64,000 nt of DNA from Endomychus coccineus (taxonomy: Eukaryota > Arthropoda > Insecta > Coleoptera > Endomychidae). Each line of letters begins with the position of its first letter. Within the stretch, counting starts at the first letter, position 1. This document shows positions 11,827-22,607 of this stretch, piece after piece. The stretch is taken from contig OY294070.1 of NCBI GenBank assembly GCA_958510875.1, positions 12,329,631-12,393,630 of the forward strand, given 5' to 3'. A program made the translations under genes and the position numbers. The notes under the pieces are model-generated. The model was not told the origin of the DNA and made no database searches. It worked only from the letters and a program-made list of their open reading frames with translations.

Positions 11827-11862
11827 CGACGTTTCGCGAACCATTACAGGTGGCATCTTCAA
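11827..11862 (-). ncRNA. hammerhead-ribozyme-like motif in the PLE 3' region
   Basis: On the minus strand: TTGAAGA, a possible stem beginning TGCCACC and closing GGTTCGC, then GAAACGTC. This resembles CUGANGA - stem II - GAAA - NUH with a very short stem III, an arrangement reported for Penelope-like elements. Here the first C of the core is T, so this copy is probably inactive. There is also an extra U before stem II. Confidence 0.4.
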
Positions 11863-11968
11863 GGCAGGCTTGAGGCTTGAACTGAAACTGGTTCTACTGG
11901 TTTCTGTAGCCGTATTTATTGTAGGAAAATCCTTCACGCTACATAGTTCACTGCCTTTGTTCCGGTGG

Positions 11969-12380
11969 TTAACTTCGTTCCGGCACTTGACCCTGCCGTT
12001 GTGCGATCATGTGAGAAGTGGAATTATCGAGGATGGGTTTCCAAATGTTGGGAAGGTAATATCCTGAGTCACGGTTCAGATTATTCAGATGTTTTAGGAT
12101 TTCTATAGCTTCAAGGATTTTTCGCTGATAGAAGTTTGGGGCTCGGGCTAGGATTTTAGTATCTTCAAAAAGGATTTGATGATTTGTGTCAAACTTGTGT
12201 CCCGCAAGTGCAGATCTACTGGTGTCACGAAGCCTTGTACAGAGCTCATGTTCTTTCACACGAGTAGCTACTGTACGACCTGTTTCACCAATGTAGATTT
12301 TGCCGCAAGAACGGGGGATGCTATAAACACCTTCTAAGTGAAGAGGAGGAAGGGGGTCTTTGATAGGTTTGTAAGACTGA
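11969..12380 (-). pseudogene. GIY-YIG endonuclease domain of the Penelope-like element
   Basis: The frame reads PPLHLEGVYSIP then CGKIYIGETGRTVATR, matching the GIY-YIG nuclease core with the catalytic tyrosines and the arginine of the ETGR block. Downstream is AGHKFDTNHQILFEDTKIL and RKILEAIEIL, the histidine- and glutamate-bearing part seen in PLE nucleases, where the glutamate is catalytic. The nuclease nicks the target for priming. The domain itself is in one frame; the break is upstream, between it and the reverse transcriptase. Confidence 0.85.
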
Positions 12381-12668
12381 GATAATTTTGGAAGTGGGGA
12401 AAAACGGGTAGAAATATTATGTTTTTTGAGGATTTTGGAAATTCGATCTGTTATATTTTGAATATATGGAAGATAGGCTGTGGATAAAGCAGGCGGGGGG
12501 TTTCTGGATCAGGTCGATTTGAAATTTTAGGTGAAGTGTATTTCTTTATGGCTTTTTGAATGTTGTAATGGGAGAAATTGTTTGATAATAAGGCAGATGA
12601 AAGATGTTTTAATTCTGATTTTAAGGATTGAGGTTGAGATAGGTCGACAGCTCTGTGGACCAGGGAGT

Positions 12669-13350
12669 TTATGACAGATTGCTTTTGGGCAGGGTGGTGA
12701 TGGGAAAGACCATTGAGGTATCTATCGGTATTGGTGGGTTCCGATACACAGAATGACCTAAAGTACCGTCAGTCTGTCGACTAACCAATACATCCAGGAA
12801 CGGGAGTGAACCTTGCGATTCGACTTCCTTGGTGAAAAGGATATGGGGATGTAATGAATTTAAATGATTGAGGAAGGGAACAAGCTTTTCGCGACCATGT
12901 TGCCAAATAACGAAAGTGTCGTCGACATATCTAAACCAACATTTCGGCTTGAGAACAGATGAGTCAATGACATCTTGTTCAAAAGCTTCCATGAAGATAT
13001 TAGCTATGATCGGGAAAGTGGGGAACCGATGGCAGCTCACGAGGACTGCTCGTAGAACTTGCCATCGTATAGAAAATATGTGGAGGATAGACAAAAATCA
13101 ATTAACGGTAGCAAGTCCGTTGAAATGTTTTTGGCAGATAACAATTAAGAAATTATGGAAAGGGTGTCTGGAATGGAAACATTGGTAAGCAGTGATTCGA
13201 CGTCGAAGCTGACGAGCAAATCGCATGGGTCAACTTTCAACGTTTGAAGTTTTTCAACGAAATGAAAGGAATTTAGGATAGCATCAAGTCGAGCTATTGT
13301 GACGCGGAATCCATCCATAAGACAAGATTTTTCAAGATTAGCTGTCCGCG
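12669..13350 (-). pseudogene. Penelope-like reverse transcriptase, broken
   Basis: Two frames carry the palm. The first (13,145-13,366) reads LLVSFDVESLLTNV, motif A of PLE reverse transcriptase. The second (12,669-13,094) reads FPIIANIFMEAFEQ (motif B region), then WFRYVDDTFVIW, motif C with both aspartates. The thumb then follows (LPFLDVLVSRQTDG). At least one frameshift separates them near 13,100 and another lies before the endonuclease. The N-terminal part upstream of motif A is missing and replaced by end-like sequence, so the copy cannot be active. Confidence 0.85.
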
Positions 13351-13424
13351 GAAGACTACTATCCAAGACACCGACATGTATGTAATCGATGAATTGGCTG
13401 CCGAATGTGTTTTTGTTTTTAATG

Positions 13425-13829
13425 CTATACTTATGGCCAGACCTCGGGAAATATGTATCAACATAAGAACATATGAGAAAACAAATTTAGACCATATTTT
13501 ACTGTTAGGACATAATTTCATTACTCTTGTGTGAGAGAGCATATTTTGAACAAATTTTGTCAGATCTGTTATTGGATTGTGATTAAAGTTTACTGGATTT
13601 TGCCATAAAGAGGAAAAACCCATAGTAGCTAATTCTTCGAATTATTATTAATGGGAACATTTACTCTATTGCAAAATAGTTAATCTTATCAAATCACATA
13701 ATTGGAAAATTTATAGGGAATATTTGCAGTTTGATAGCGCATATTTTAGCGTTTTTTTTAGAGCATATCTATAATCACAAAACAGTAGTTTGATAGGGCA
13801 TATCTCCCGAGGTCTGCTTATGACTATAC
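13425..13829. mobile_element. MITE of about 405 bp
   Basis: The left end TATACTTATGGCCAGACCTC is mirrored at the right by GAGGTCTGCTTATGACTATA, and the match continues through CGGGARATATG. There is no coding content; the 109-codon minus open frame crossing it is incidental. No clean target duplication was identified. Confidence 0.6.
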
Positions 13830-16139
13830 ATTCTTTTTTGCAAATATTGCTTAGAGATGTTATAAAATTATCTTTGTTACCGCGTGTAATGTGTAAAACA
13901 CATATATTGTCAATTCAAATGAGCTTTGAATGACTATATATATATAATTTAAGGTTGTTTTTTGACAACAGTTAGTAAATATATGTCACAGTCAGAAGTG
14001 TTCGGGGGCGGAAAATATGCTAACAGGAGGTAACAATAGTAGTTGGTAATTCATTCATATACATATATATACAGGGTGTAAATAAATAACTGCGAAAAAA
14101 TTCAGGGGGTGATTCCTTGTTGAAAAATAAGGTGGGTCTTCCATATAAAAAAAATCATTTGACCCCCTAATGTTAAGATACAGCAGTAGTTTTTTCTAAA
14201 TCCAAAAAGTTACAAAAATAAAATTAAGCACACATTGTTTGCTATTAAGAAGGCATCCAATAACTGAGTTGCTGGTTTTCCACTATGTTTGTAAGGGGTA
14301 GAAATAACCACCCCTAAAACTTGCTTTTCACTTAACTTTTTCTCTTATGTGTATATTGCCAATTGAAAATTATTATTTTGAGGCCCTTTTGTAAAGAATT
14401 TCAGTAAAATGGAAGTTGATATATAATATTGACTCTCGTGAAACACATTATGTTGTCAATTAGAATGAACTTTTGATGTAACTCCATAGTGTATAATTTT
14501 ACTTTTGTCCACGACCAGTTGTGTGAGGGAAGTTACTGATCGATGGATCACAGCCTTTTGTTCGCTGCATCTTTTCCATAGCCCATCTCAATCAAATCGT
14601 CTGATTCGTCATCACGGAGACATACCCATATTTTATAAACAAATTAAGGCATATTTTATTCACGTATCGGACATATTTCAAATCGTCAACGCTGTACTAG
14701 AGCATGGAAATGCTTTCATTCGGACGCTGCAACCATTCGAACATATCTATTTTATATAACGTGTCCTGCAACAGCAGACCAGGTCGTTTCTGATTAGAGA
14801 TGTTATCATCATATGCACGCAAATCATACAAAATGAAATACAATAATTTATAATTTGTTGACATTGCATAACTGTTGCAGATTTCATGTCTTCAATTGAT
14901 CTATGTACTGCATAATTATGTAGCTACAAGTACAGTGATTTGACAATTTTTCCGTAATACTGAAACTAAATGCGTGTTTGTTTCTCTGTGAAATTATAAC
15001 ATCTCTGACGAGCTGTTACATTATTCTACTACCACAATACATAAAATACCCCGTAGCAATCTCTTTTTCATGGAACTAAATTTCAAAACTAAACCAAGCA
15101 TATAATGTACGAGTTATTATTATAAAAATTACTACTCTATGTATTATGATGATTACTTAGTTAGCAATGCTGAATGTACTTAATTTATTACTTTTACTTG
15201 AAGATGTTAATTGTTGTGTAATAGTTCACAAGCAACAATTATTCAACATTGTGTTACTTGTGCATTTAATAATGAGGTGAGCAATATCCTCCCTTGTGTG
15301 ACTTTCACAACCAACCAAATTTGGAGACAGTCCTCTCCTGTAATGTGCTTCAAAATTAAGTCACAAAGGATCACACATTTATTTAAAATTATAAGAAACC
15401 GTTCTTCGTGATTTTTAAATAATTTAATGAAAATAATATATTCTAACATAACCAAATTGCTCACAGTTTCTTTGGGATACAATAAATCATCCCTATTTGG
15501 ATTTTTTATAAGACTTTAAGAGAATGCAGAATATCTATACCTTTTTGAGCAAGTCGTCTGCAGTGTAATCGGTTCCAATAGAAAATGGAATTTCATATTT
15601 TCATCACCAACATGAACATTCAATAGGAAGCCATTTTGCAACGCACTTTATTCAGTCATAACACTCTTACACACGTTTATTTACAGGTAAAACATGTTCC
15701 AATCAAACGAGAACACCTTATGAACAGGTACAATGTATAATTTTGCACAAGAAACAGATACACACAGGAAAAAGTCTAATATCTATCACTGAATACTGGC
15801 CATTCGCCATTTAGACAAACGGTACTGTCGTAAGCATATCTCTAGTCCAAGCCTTATGTTGATGACGTCAGACTTACGTTTATAGGAAGCTCTCTGGTCT
15901 TCTCTATCTGTGTGCTTAGCCCCTTCTACAGCTTTAATTATAAGCATTCCCAGAATAAAAGCTAACATAGTCCTACAGCAAAGCAAGTTGAACCTACGTA
16001 CTCTAATTGGTCTATGCAACGTTCACTACCGTTTAAACCACTATGGAATTCTCATTGTGGGGTCGGTTTCTAATACTTTGAATAGGTCCTTGTACAACTT
16101 GCCGTATAATCTACTCATGTGAGCTCAGTCTGCTGGTGA
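13830..16139. other. no gene recognised; one mariner-type end near 14,070
   Basis: AT-rich sequence. TATATACAGGGTGTAAATAAATAAC at 14,067 looks like one end of a Tc1/mariner-type element, but a partner end was not found. Open frames up to 84 codons (for example 14,505-14,759) show no family resemblance. The part 15.79-16.14 kb may belong to the decayed flank of the non-LTR copy that follows. Confidence 0.45.
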
Positions 16140-17170
16140 CTGTCATGGCTTCGCCTTGTTATGTATACATAAAGTGGCGGTAGGTTCAGCGAAGGCTTCT
16201 AAGGCGGCTGTTGGGGTTGTCCTTATAGCTGCCGTGGCAGGCAGGCAAGCTTGCCTTTGAATGCCCTTTAACTTTTGTGCGCCTCCACGTACCTGGTCTA
16301 GCAGTACCGAGTTGGGGCTTTCAACTAAACTGTAGCAGGAATTTATTTTGCTAGTGATCGAACCAGTGATCTTGCATTGACTACTACCATGGAGTGTAAA
16401 GACTTCGTCCGACCTCTTAGTGTAAGCTTCGTGGCAGTAGTGGTTAAAACCAGCATGGCTAGCGAGTGTTGGAGAGTAACATTGTTACAAACCTTCACCT
16501 TCGACTGGTGAGCTGCGTTTCCAGCTCGGGAACTGACCATGCATAGTCAGTAGAGACTTGGATAGGGTCCCGCTCTTACCCGTGAAGTTCGAGGAATTGC
16601 TCTCCCCGAACATACTCAGAGGTGGGATTCGTCCTAAAGCGCTGATTGGGGTAATCCCAATCCCTCGCCCATGGAGGTCGGGACAGGAACTTCACGTGAA
16701 ACTAATACTTGGGCATCTGGAGTCTTTGGTCACCATACCACCGAGCCATGTGCTGTTATGGGTCTAATGACCCTGGTGTTGCAGCCCCCAGCTTTCCCCA
16801 CACATTCTTCTGCATAGGTTGAGGGCTATTGTGCTCTTTTCGATTATTTTCTGTAGTTGTTGATTCCATGTCGACTTGTGTCCCAAGTATTTGCCTCTTG
16901 TACAATTGGAGTTTCTACCCTGTTCAGAACTGGTGGTTTCAGTCCTCTTAGTACCTTCTTTTAAGTAAAAACAGAGGGTTCACAGTAAGTTCCTCCTCTT
17001 GGCACTGCTTGTTTATTATTTTTAGAGTTGTTTGTGTGAGCTCCGCTTTCGTTCCTGCGAATTTGCCTATAAGAGTTATCGCTAGATCTTCCGCATACAC
17101 TAAGCAGTGAATGCCTTTGAATGCTAGCCTTTTCAACAGTTCGTCCACTAAGTACTGTCCAGAAGTTAGG
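16140..17170 (-). pseudogene. non-LTR retrotransposon with RNase H, copy 1 (RT C-terminal half)
   Basis: Read on the minus strand, 17,148-16,948 gives LLKRLAFKGIHCLVYAEDLA, the catalytic block of a LINE reverse transcriptase with the first D of YADD changed to E. Then come a thumb and linker that match 22,140-22,560 at the DNA level (MQRRMCG-like LCRRMCG region; CAAAGGCAAGCTTGCCTG and CCGCCACTT words). Stops and indels break the frame. A block of about 425 bp of unrelated, GC-rich sequence sits inside, at about 16,283-16,708. The family has an RNase H domain in the other copies, so it belongs near the I/LOA-type clades; the exact clade is uncertain. Confidence 0.72.
16283..16708. mobile_element. 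unidentified GC-rich insert in the non-LTR copy
   Basis: Alignment by eye with 22,380-22,470 shows that the sequence between TTGCCTTTGAAT and GAGTCTTTGGTCACCAT is about 20 bp there but about 440 bp here. The extra DNA is clearly richer in G and C than its surroundings, with open frames on both strands and no motif I recognise. It may be a piece of another retrotransposon's 5' region. Confidence 0.5.
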
Positions 17171-17204
17171 CACTAAATCACTATATATTAATATATCTTA
17201 GTAG

Positions 17205-18836
17205 CAGTGGCGGCTCGTGAACTTTTTAAGAGAGGAGGCTGGACATAAAACGTTTTTGTAAAAATATTATTATTCAGCCAATAAATTTAACCTTTGCACA
17301 GCGACCGTACCAGCTACTTCAGTGACAAAATCAATTTTTGCCAAGCAAGAACCAACGTGGAGGTGTAGCTCTTGACAAAAAATTTTTTTGTTCGTTTTTT
17401 TTTCTTTGGATTTTTGATATTTTTTCTTTTTTTTTGAAATTTTTCATATTTTGTTTTTTTTTTATTATTTGTATTAACTTTTTTCATATATTAACGGAAT
17501 TCTACGGTCTTCAGTTGGCGAAAAATGATCAATAATATTATCATAAAATGTATCATTTTGTTCTAAGTGTTTTACTAAATCTTTTTTTCAATAGATATCA
17601 AACTAACATTGTAAAAACGATTTTGGCCCATTGTATTTCGCATGTAAGTTTTAATTCGTTTGAGAGTAGAAAATGATCTCTCCACCGATGCCGAGACAGG
17701 AATGGTGACTGTCAAACAAAGTAGTTTATAAAACTGAGGTAAAACTTGTTGCAAATCATTGTCTATCATATATTTTATCATATCGGCGTGAATGTCGTAC
17801 TGGCCTAAAATATCTTTATCTGAGTAGGTATATAACCCATAATTCATTGTGCAGTGCTATTTTATCAAAAAATTTATATTTTAGAACTAAGTTATCTAAA
17901 AGTGTATTGGGAAATTCTTTTGGAAAAGATTCGAAAAATTTTCTATTCGTCAAGTCGAAAAACTTCAATTGATGTAAATCGGAAAATCGAATCTCAATTT
18001 GACCTTTAATAGTATCTAAAATTTCATAAAAAAAGTTGTTTATAATGTAGTTTCTTGTCTACCAAATTATATGTTTTCCTCCTTTAACAATATTCTGTTT
18101 ACCGGTTAATTTAAACTTAATACTCGATGTAATATGTTCCTGCGATTTTTCATGTCTGTCTATACCACGAGCAAAATTGTTCAAATCATCATAACCCGAG
18201 TGCCCCAACATGAAGTTGTATCAGATGTAAATAGCAAGCAATATAATTTATTGTGTATTTCGATTTTGAAACATACCTGTCATCACTAATCCTTTCAAAT
18301 CCGGTAAAGGCCGTTTATTTTTAAAAAACTCTTTTCTGTAATATGTTAATCCCCTAAATGGATTTTCTAAGAAGTCAGCAACTGCACATTTTAACGTTAA
18401 ATAACTCACGGAACAGATAAATTATAACTTAACCTTACTTCGCGTCGCGAAACAAAAACAATAACTGACGGAGCACGTGTCTCGTGTCGCCGCCTTGAAG
18501 CTCGCAGGGCAGGAAGTAATCGTATTTCGACCGATTGCGAACGAGAAGCTAGCCTACAGAGAATGTTGCCATTTCCGCTGTTATACCCTATTTGGCAATT
18601 GAACTGGTTTGGAAAAACGGCAACTGTGTTGACCACACGTATTTAGCGTTTGAGATATATAGAGAATCTAGCCTCTGGCCACTGTTGCCAGATTAAAAAT
18701 AACTACTGAGAACGGGGAATTAATTGTAAAATTTAAAGAATTATCAGAGAAACAGGAAATAAAATGGAGAATGATCATTAAGATAAATTGGTGAGGAGGC
18801 TGAGCCTCCTTAGCCTCCTTCGAGGAGCCGCCACTG
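17205..18836 (-). mobile_element. hAT element, 1.63 kb, with 8-bp target duplication
   Basis: The left end CAGTGGCGGCTCGTGAA and the right end GGAGCCGCCACTG are inverted repeats. They are flanked by a perfect 8-bp duplication CTTAGTAG at 17,197-17,204 and 18,837-18,844, the hallmark of hAT insertion. The element keeps only the end of its transposase (minus strand, 17.6-17.85 kb), so it is an internally deleted copy. The inner parts are AT-rich with long T runs near 17.4 kb. Confidence 0.92.
17575..17847 (-). pseudogene. hAT transposase C-terminal dimerisation domain
   Basis: The frame contains FYKLLCLTVTIPVSASVERS followed by FSTLKRIKTYMRNTMGQNR, the typical hATC motif (C-x-P-x-S-x-x-x-E-R-x-F-S, then K-x-R-x-x-M). 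It resembles zinc-finger MYM-type-1-like hAT transposases. The catalytic domain upstream is not readable, so it is a remnant within the 17.2-18.8 kb element. Confidence 0.88.
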
Positions 18837-18844
18837 CTTAGTAG

Positions 18845-19852
18845 TAGGTTGACCCAATTAATGGAGATCTATCTAAATTCAATTTTGAAATGGGGTTCTG
18901 ATAATCTACTAAAGTAACTTAATAGCTTCTCTAGAAGATTACCATGATATCTTATCCACCGCCCATATTTTCATTTCTTTTATCGTCAGCACCTCAAGGA
19001 CATTTAAATTCTTTTATAGACTTGCCTACTAATTGAGACATTGAGACACCAGGCACTCTAGATATATGTATTCTTCAAATGAGATCATGAGAGAATTCAT
19101 TATTCGTCTCATGGGCAGTCATACTTTCTCCCCTGAACAAGGGCAATCGATTAGTAAGGAAAGAAACATTTCCCCCCTTGAGTGGTACAATTCTATGAGA
19201 TGACATAATGATAAGACGCCGCATCATAAAATAAAATGAACTCGTTTCAGAAGGAAAACCGAGTTGAAGTTTTAACAGAGAGAAGAGATAAAATTAGTTT
19301 TTTCACGGAAATATCAAAGACACGAACCACGTCATTTAGGAAAGGTCAAAAGAAAAGCTGCCAGAGGTTTCCTTTGGCCATTGTTATTTTTATAGGTGAC
19401 GAACAAAAGCCTAATTTTAAATCGATATCATTACTGCTTTGTTTCTGATCTTTCTACGAAGATAATTGACGCGCATTGATCGATTGCTGTTTTATTCATT
19501 ATAAAATAGCGTAATACTTTCTTGGAAAGCTATTTGTGCCTCTTAATTTGGAACTCCCTCGACTGAGCTATTAAACAATGAAGGATGAATAAACTAGTGT
19601 GGCACACAAGACTTTTCACCAAGCTTTTTACTAATCTTTATTTATTCAATGAGTGCATGTAATTATATCTAGCATTTTCTACTATACCTTGTACACCGAA
19701 TCAATGATTGACATCACGTCATACTTGGTTATTTGTACAACCAGGTAAATTCTATTTTACTGTTGGCAACACATTATACAGTTGCCGATTATAAACTGTA
19801 GATTTGATAAAGTGATTTGACAGCTCCTTGTTGACATTTACTAGAAGAGAAG
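18845..19852. other. no gene recognised
   Basis: AT-rich sequence with short open frames only. No repeat partner was noticed except weak resemblance to LINE sequence just before 19,853. Confidence 0.5.
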
Positions 19853-20056
19853 CAACGCCAGATTTAGGGGAGGGCAACCGGGGCTACAGCCCCGGGGACT
19901 CCACAGAAGAGCGGCCCCCACAATAGACTTCGGAAAAAAAATCTTTTAAATTCCGACTAGTAAACACTAGTAAACAACTTTTCCTTTGATATTTTTTTTC
20001 GCTGTTTTACCTTCACATTTACCTTTGTACAAACATGATTATATTGTGCTTAAATA

Positions 20057-21519
20057 CACACATCAAAAAAAAGTGGGGTCAGCGATATTTTTAGGGTTGG
20101 TACTTGGTAATGGGAAATTCAATACAATTTTTGTTACCCACGTAGAACATAATCTTTTTTTAATTCGAATTCAATGCACTTAGGATTCTGAGCAAAAAAA
20201 TTGTCACTGGTCAATGTCTAATACAGAGTGTGTGTTCACCGCGATTGTTCAAAACTGCCCTACATCGATTTGGTAAGCTGAGAATAAGGTTATCGATGCT
20301 TTCCTGATCAATCGCATTCCAATCTTCAACCAGAGTATGGAACAATTGATTTCGTCTCTGGAAGAGAATGTTACACCTTAAAATTCTTCTGCCTAGCAAA
20401 TCCCACACATGCTCAATCGGATTCAGGTCTGGCGATTGAGCAGGCCAATCCAAAACACTTATACCACTCTCATCCAAGTTATCTCTTACGATCGCGGCGG
20501 TATGAGGGCGCGCATTGTCATGCATGAAAATGAAGTTTTCACCTACTGCAGCTGCATACGGAATGACAAATGGTTCTAATATCAGGTTCCTATATCTAAG
20601 AGCATTTACAAACCTCTCCAGCAATACGAGGTCGCTTCTTCCGCCAATGCTGGTACCACCCCAAACCATCACCGTTCCGCCTTGGTAGCTGTGAACTTCC
20701 TGTGCAGTCCTAAGCCTCCAAACATTTCCAGGTTGTCTCCATACACGAGTACGTCTAGTATCTGGACGTAAACCGAATCTCGATTCATCACTAAACAACA
20801 CAGGAGTCCATTCTTGCACGCCCCATTCGATGTGTTTTCTAGCCCAGACTATTCAGGCCTCGCGATGTCCTCTGGATAATGGTGGAGCTCTCCATGGACG
20901 CCTGACATGTACACTGAACTCGTGTAGTATATTTCTCACAGTTTGGTCACTTATCTGTATACGGTGAGCGTTTCTGAGTTCCAAACTTAGTTGACATGCC
21001 GTGTGGGTTGGATTTCTCAGAGCTTGAATTCTCAGAAATCTGTCCTGTGCCGCCGTTGTTATTCTGGTACGGCCAGTAGTTGCTCTCCAACATCACCACC
21101 AGTTTGATTATAACGAATCCATAAACGACTTATAGTGGACTGGTTAGTCCCTAATTCATTGGCAACAACCCTCTGCGACATTCCAGCTTGAAGCATTCCA
21201 ATGGCCCTTAAGTGCACGTCTCTCTGAAGGTGATTACGTTCCATAATTTAGACAAACAACACTACTCAAAATTTTCAATAATTACCATTCGCTAGTCGGA
21301 TAACATCTGATTTGATCTGATGAATGAAACAAGGAACGAAATGAAGAAAATGAATAGTCGTTGGAAAAAAGAGGAACACATGCCATGATGTTCAAAATGA
21401 TAAAAAAGTATTGTGTAAATAACAAACAAAGATCTGCAACGCGATAATGCCACCTGGATCTCCGAGAATTAACAAACAATCCCAAAATATGCTTGATCCT
21501 TAGATTCTTTTGATGTGTA
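20057..21519 (-). mobile_element. Tc1-like element, 1.46 kb, TA target
   Basis: The ends CACACATCAAAA (left) and TACACATCAAAA (right, inverted) are each preceded by TA (20,055-20,056 and 21,520-21,521), the Tc1/mariner target duplication. The transposase occupies most of the minus strand. The length and ends are typical of Tc1 elements. Confidence 0.85.
20211..21244 (-). pseudogene. Tc1-like DD34E transposase with one frameshift and one stop
   Basis: The start (21,244) reads MERNHLQRDVHLRAIGMLQA, then a helix-turn-helix (MSQRVVANELG...STISRL). After a frameshift near 21,085 it continues GRTRITTAAQDRFL. A TGA near 20,857 interrupts SRGHREA / IVWARKHIEW. The catalytic core then runs intact: FSDESRF (first D), FMHDNARPH (second D) and SPDLNPIEHVWD (E), with 34 residues between the second D and E. 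It ends ...LCIRH. Without the two lesions it would be a normal transposase of about 340 residues, so inactivation is fairly recent. Confidence 0.92.
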
Positions 21520-21693
21520 TATTAACAGAAATCATTGGTCTATATTTGTTCACTCCAATCAGGCAATCAATTTATGTCTTTGATCGACTCATACAGATAG
21601 GACTTCGGAAAAGATCAATCTCCAGAACTATTTTACTACCAAATTCTCGAAGATAAAAATTTCAAAGCCACATTCCCAAACGTTGAAATTGCA

Positions 21694-21936
21694 TTGAGAA
21701 TGTATTTGGTTTTATTGGTATCAAATTGCACTGGAGAGCGCTCATTTTCAAAAATGGAAATTATAAAAAATAGGCTTCGAACGACGATGGGACAAAACCG
21801 TCTATCAAAGCTTTCTCTCCTGAGCGTTGAAAGTGACTTACTTCGGGAACTGGATTTCGGCGAAATCATCAACGATTTTTTGGCGAAAAAGCTCGGAAGG
21901 TTCCGTTCGTTAACGCTAAAATTTAATTTCAGATAA
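21694..21936 (+). pseudogene. hATC domain of the outer hAT element
   Basis: The frame reads VSNCTGERSFSKMEIIKNRL then RTTMGQNRLSKLSLLSVES, the conserved C-terminal dimerisation motif of hAT transposases (C-x-G-E-R-S-F-S and R-x-x-M-x-x-x-R-L). The rest of the transposase upstream is too decayed or displaced by the Tc1 insertion to read. It ends about 190 bp before the right hAT terminus, as expected. Confidence 0.85.
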
Positions 21937-22123
21937 TTCTTGTTTCCGATTATATTTATATATGTTTGTTAAATACTAAAAGAATTTACTTGGTTTCACA
22001 ATAAGTTATTTACTGAAAAACTCGACTGAAAAAATTGTTCATTTTATTTGGAAAATAGTTTGGGCCAGGGGGCCTCCAGTCCTTTGTTGCCCCGAGGCCT
22101 TCAGACCTCTAAATCCGGCCCTG

Positions 22124-22607
22124 AAAACAGCACTGAGAGGACTAAAGTCACCAGTTCTGAATGGGGTAGAAATTCCAATTGATCAATAGGCAAAATAATT
22201 GAGAGTTATCTTTGATTTACAAGCTGACATGGAATCAACACCTACAGAAAACAATCCAAAAGAACACGATAGTCCTCAACCTATGCAGAAGAATGTGTGG
22301 GAAGAACTGGGGGCTACAACCAAAAATGATCACATGGCTATACAACAGGGTCATTAAGCCCATGATATGGCTCGGTGATATGGTGACCAAAGACTCAGCA
22401 CGCTTGGGCGATCCGAAGGTTAAGGAGTATTCAAAGGCAAGCTTGCCTGGCTGCCACAGGAGCTATGAGAACAATCCCAACAACCTCTTTAGAAGTCTTG
22501 CTAAACATACCGCCACTTCACATTTACATACAAGGTGAGCCCAGGTCAGTCACCAGTAGATTGGCCAGAGGGTAAGCGCACATAAGCCAATTGCACGGTA
22601 AGATGTA
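22124..22607 (+). pseudogene. non-LTR retrotransposon copy 2, RT thumb part, 5' side of insertion
   Basis: DNA-level copy of the minus-strand LINE at 16.1-17.0 kb: GAGGACTAAAGTCACCAGTT, the LCRRMCG block and ATTCAAAGGCAAGCTTGCC all recur. The frame 22,212-22,538 encodes LTWNQHLQKTI and LNLCRRMCGKNWGL, the region after the palm in RNase H-bearing LINEs. It is interrupted at 22,608 by a mariner-like element and resumes at about 24,880. Confidence 0.75.

Larger units (their letters stand above)
11775..13424 (-). mobile_element. Penelope-like retroelement, 5' truncated copy
   Basis: Read on the minus strand, this holds a reverse transcriptase followed by a GIY-YIG endonuclease, the order that defines Penelope-like elements. 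A 3' region carrying a hammerhead-like motif follows. The element is broken by several frameshifts. A 30-bp word (GACGCGGAATCCATCC) occurs inverted at both ends, near 11,795 and 13,300, as expected if the terminal repeat unit was rearranged during insertion. A second copy of its 3' part lies at 29.9-30.4 kb. Confidence 0.85.
19853..22123 (+). mobile_element. hAT element carrying a nested Tc1 element
   Basis: The left end CAACGCCAGATTTAGGGG and the right end, read inward, CAGGGCCGGATTTAGAGG, are degenerate inverted repeats. A hATC domain lies near the right end. The Tc1 element 20,057-21,519 sits inside, so it arrived later. The 8-bp flanks (AAGAGAAG and AAAACAGC) match only in part, which suggests an old insertion. 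The right edge abuts non-LTR copy 2. Confidence 0.72.

Noticed and set aside
13294..13623. 109-codon minus-strand frame
   Set aside because: It crosses the border between the PLE and the MITE, so it cannot be a conserved gene.
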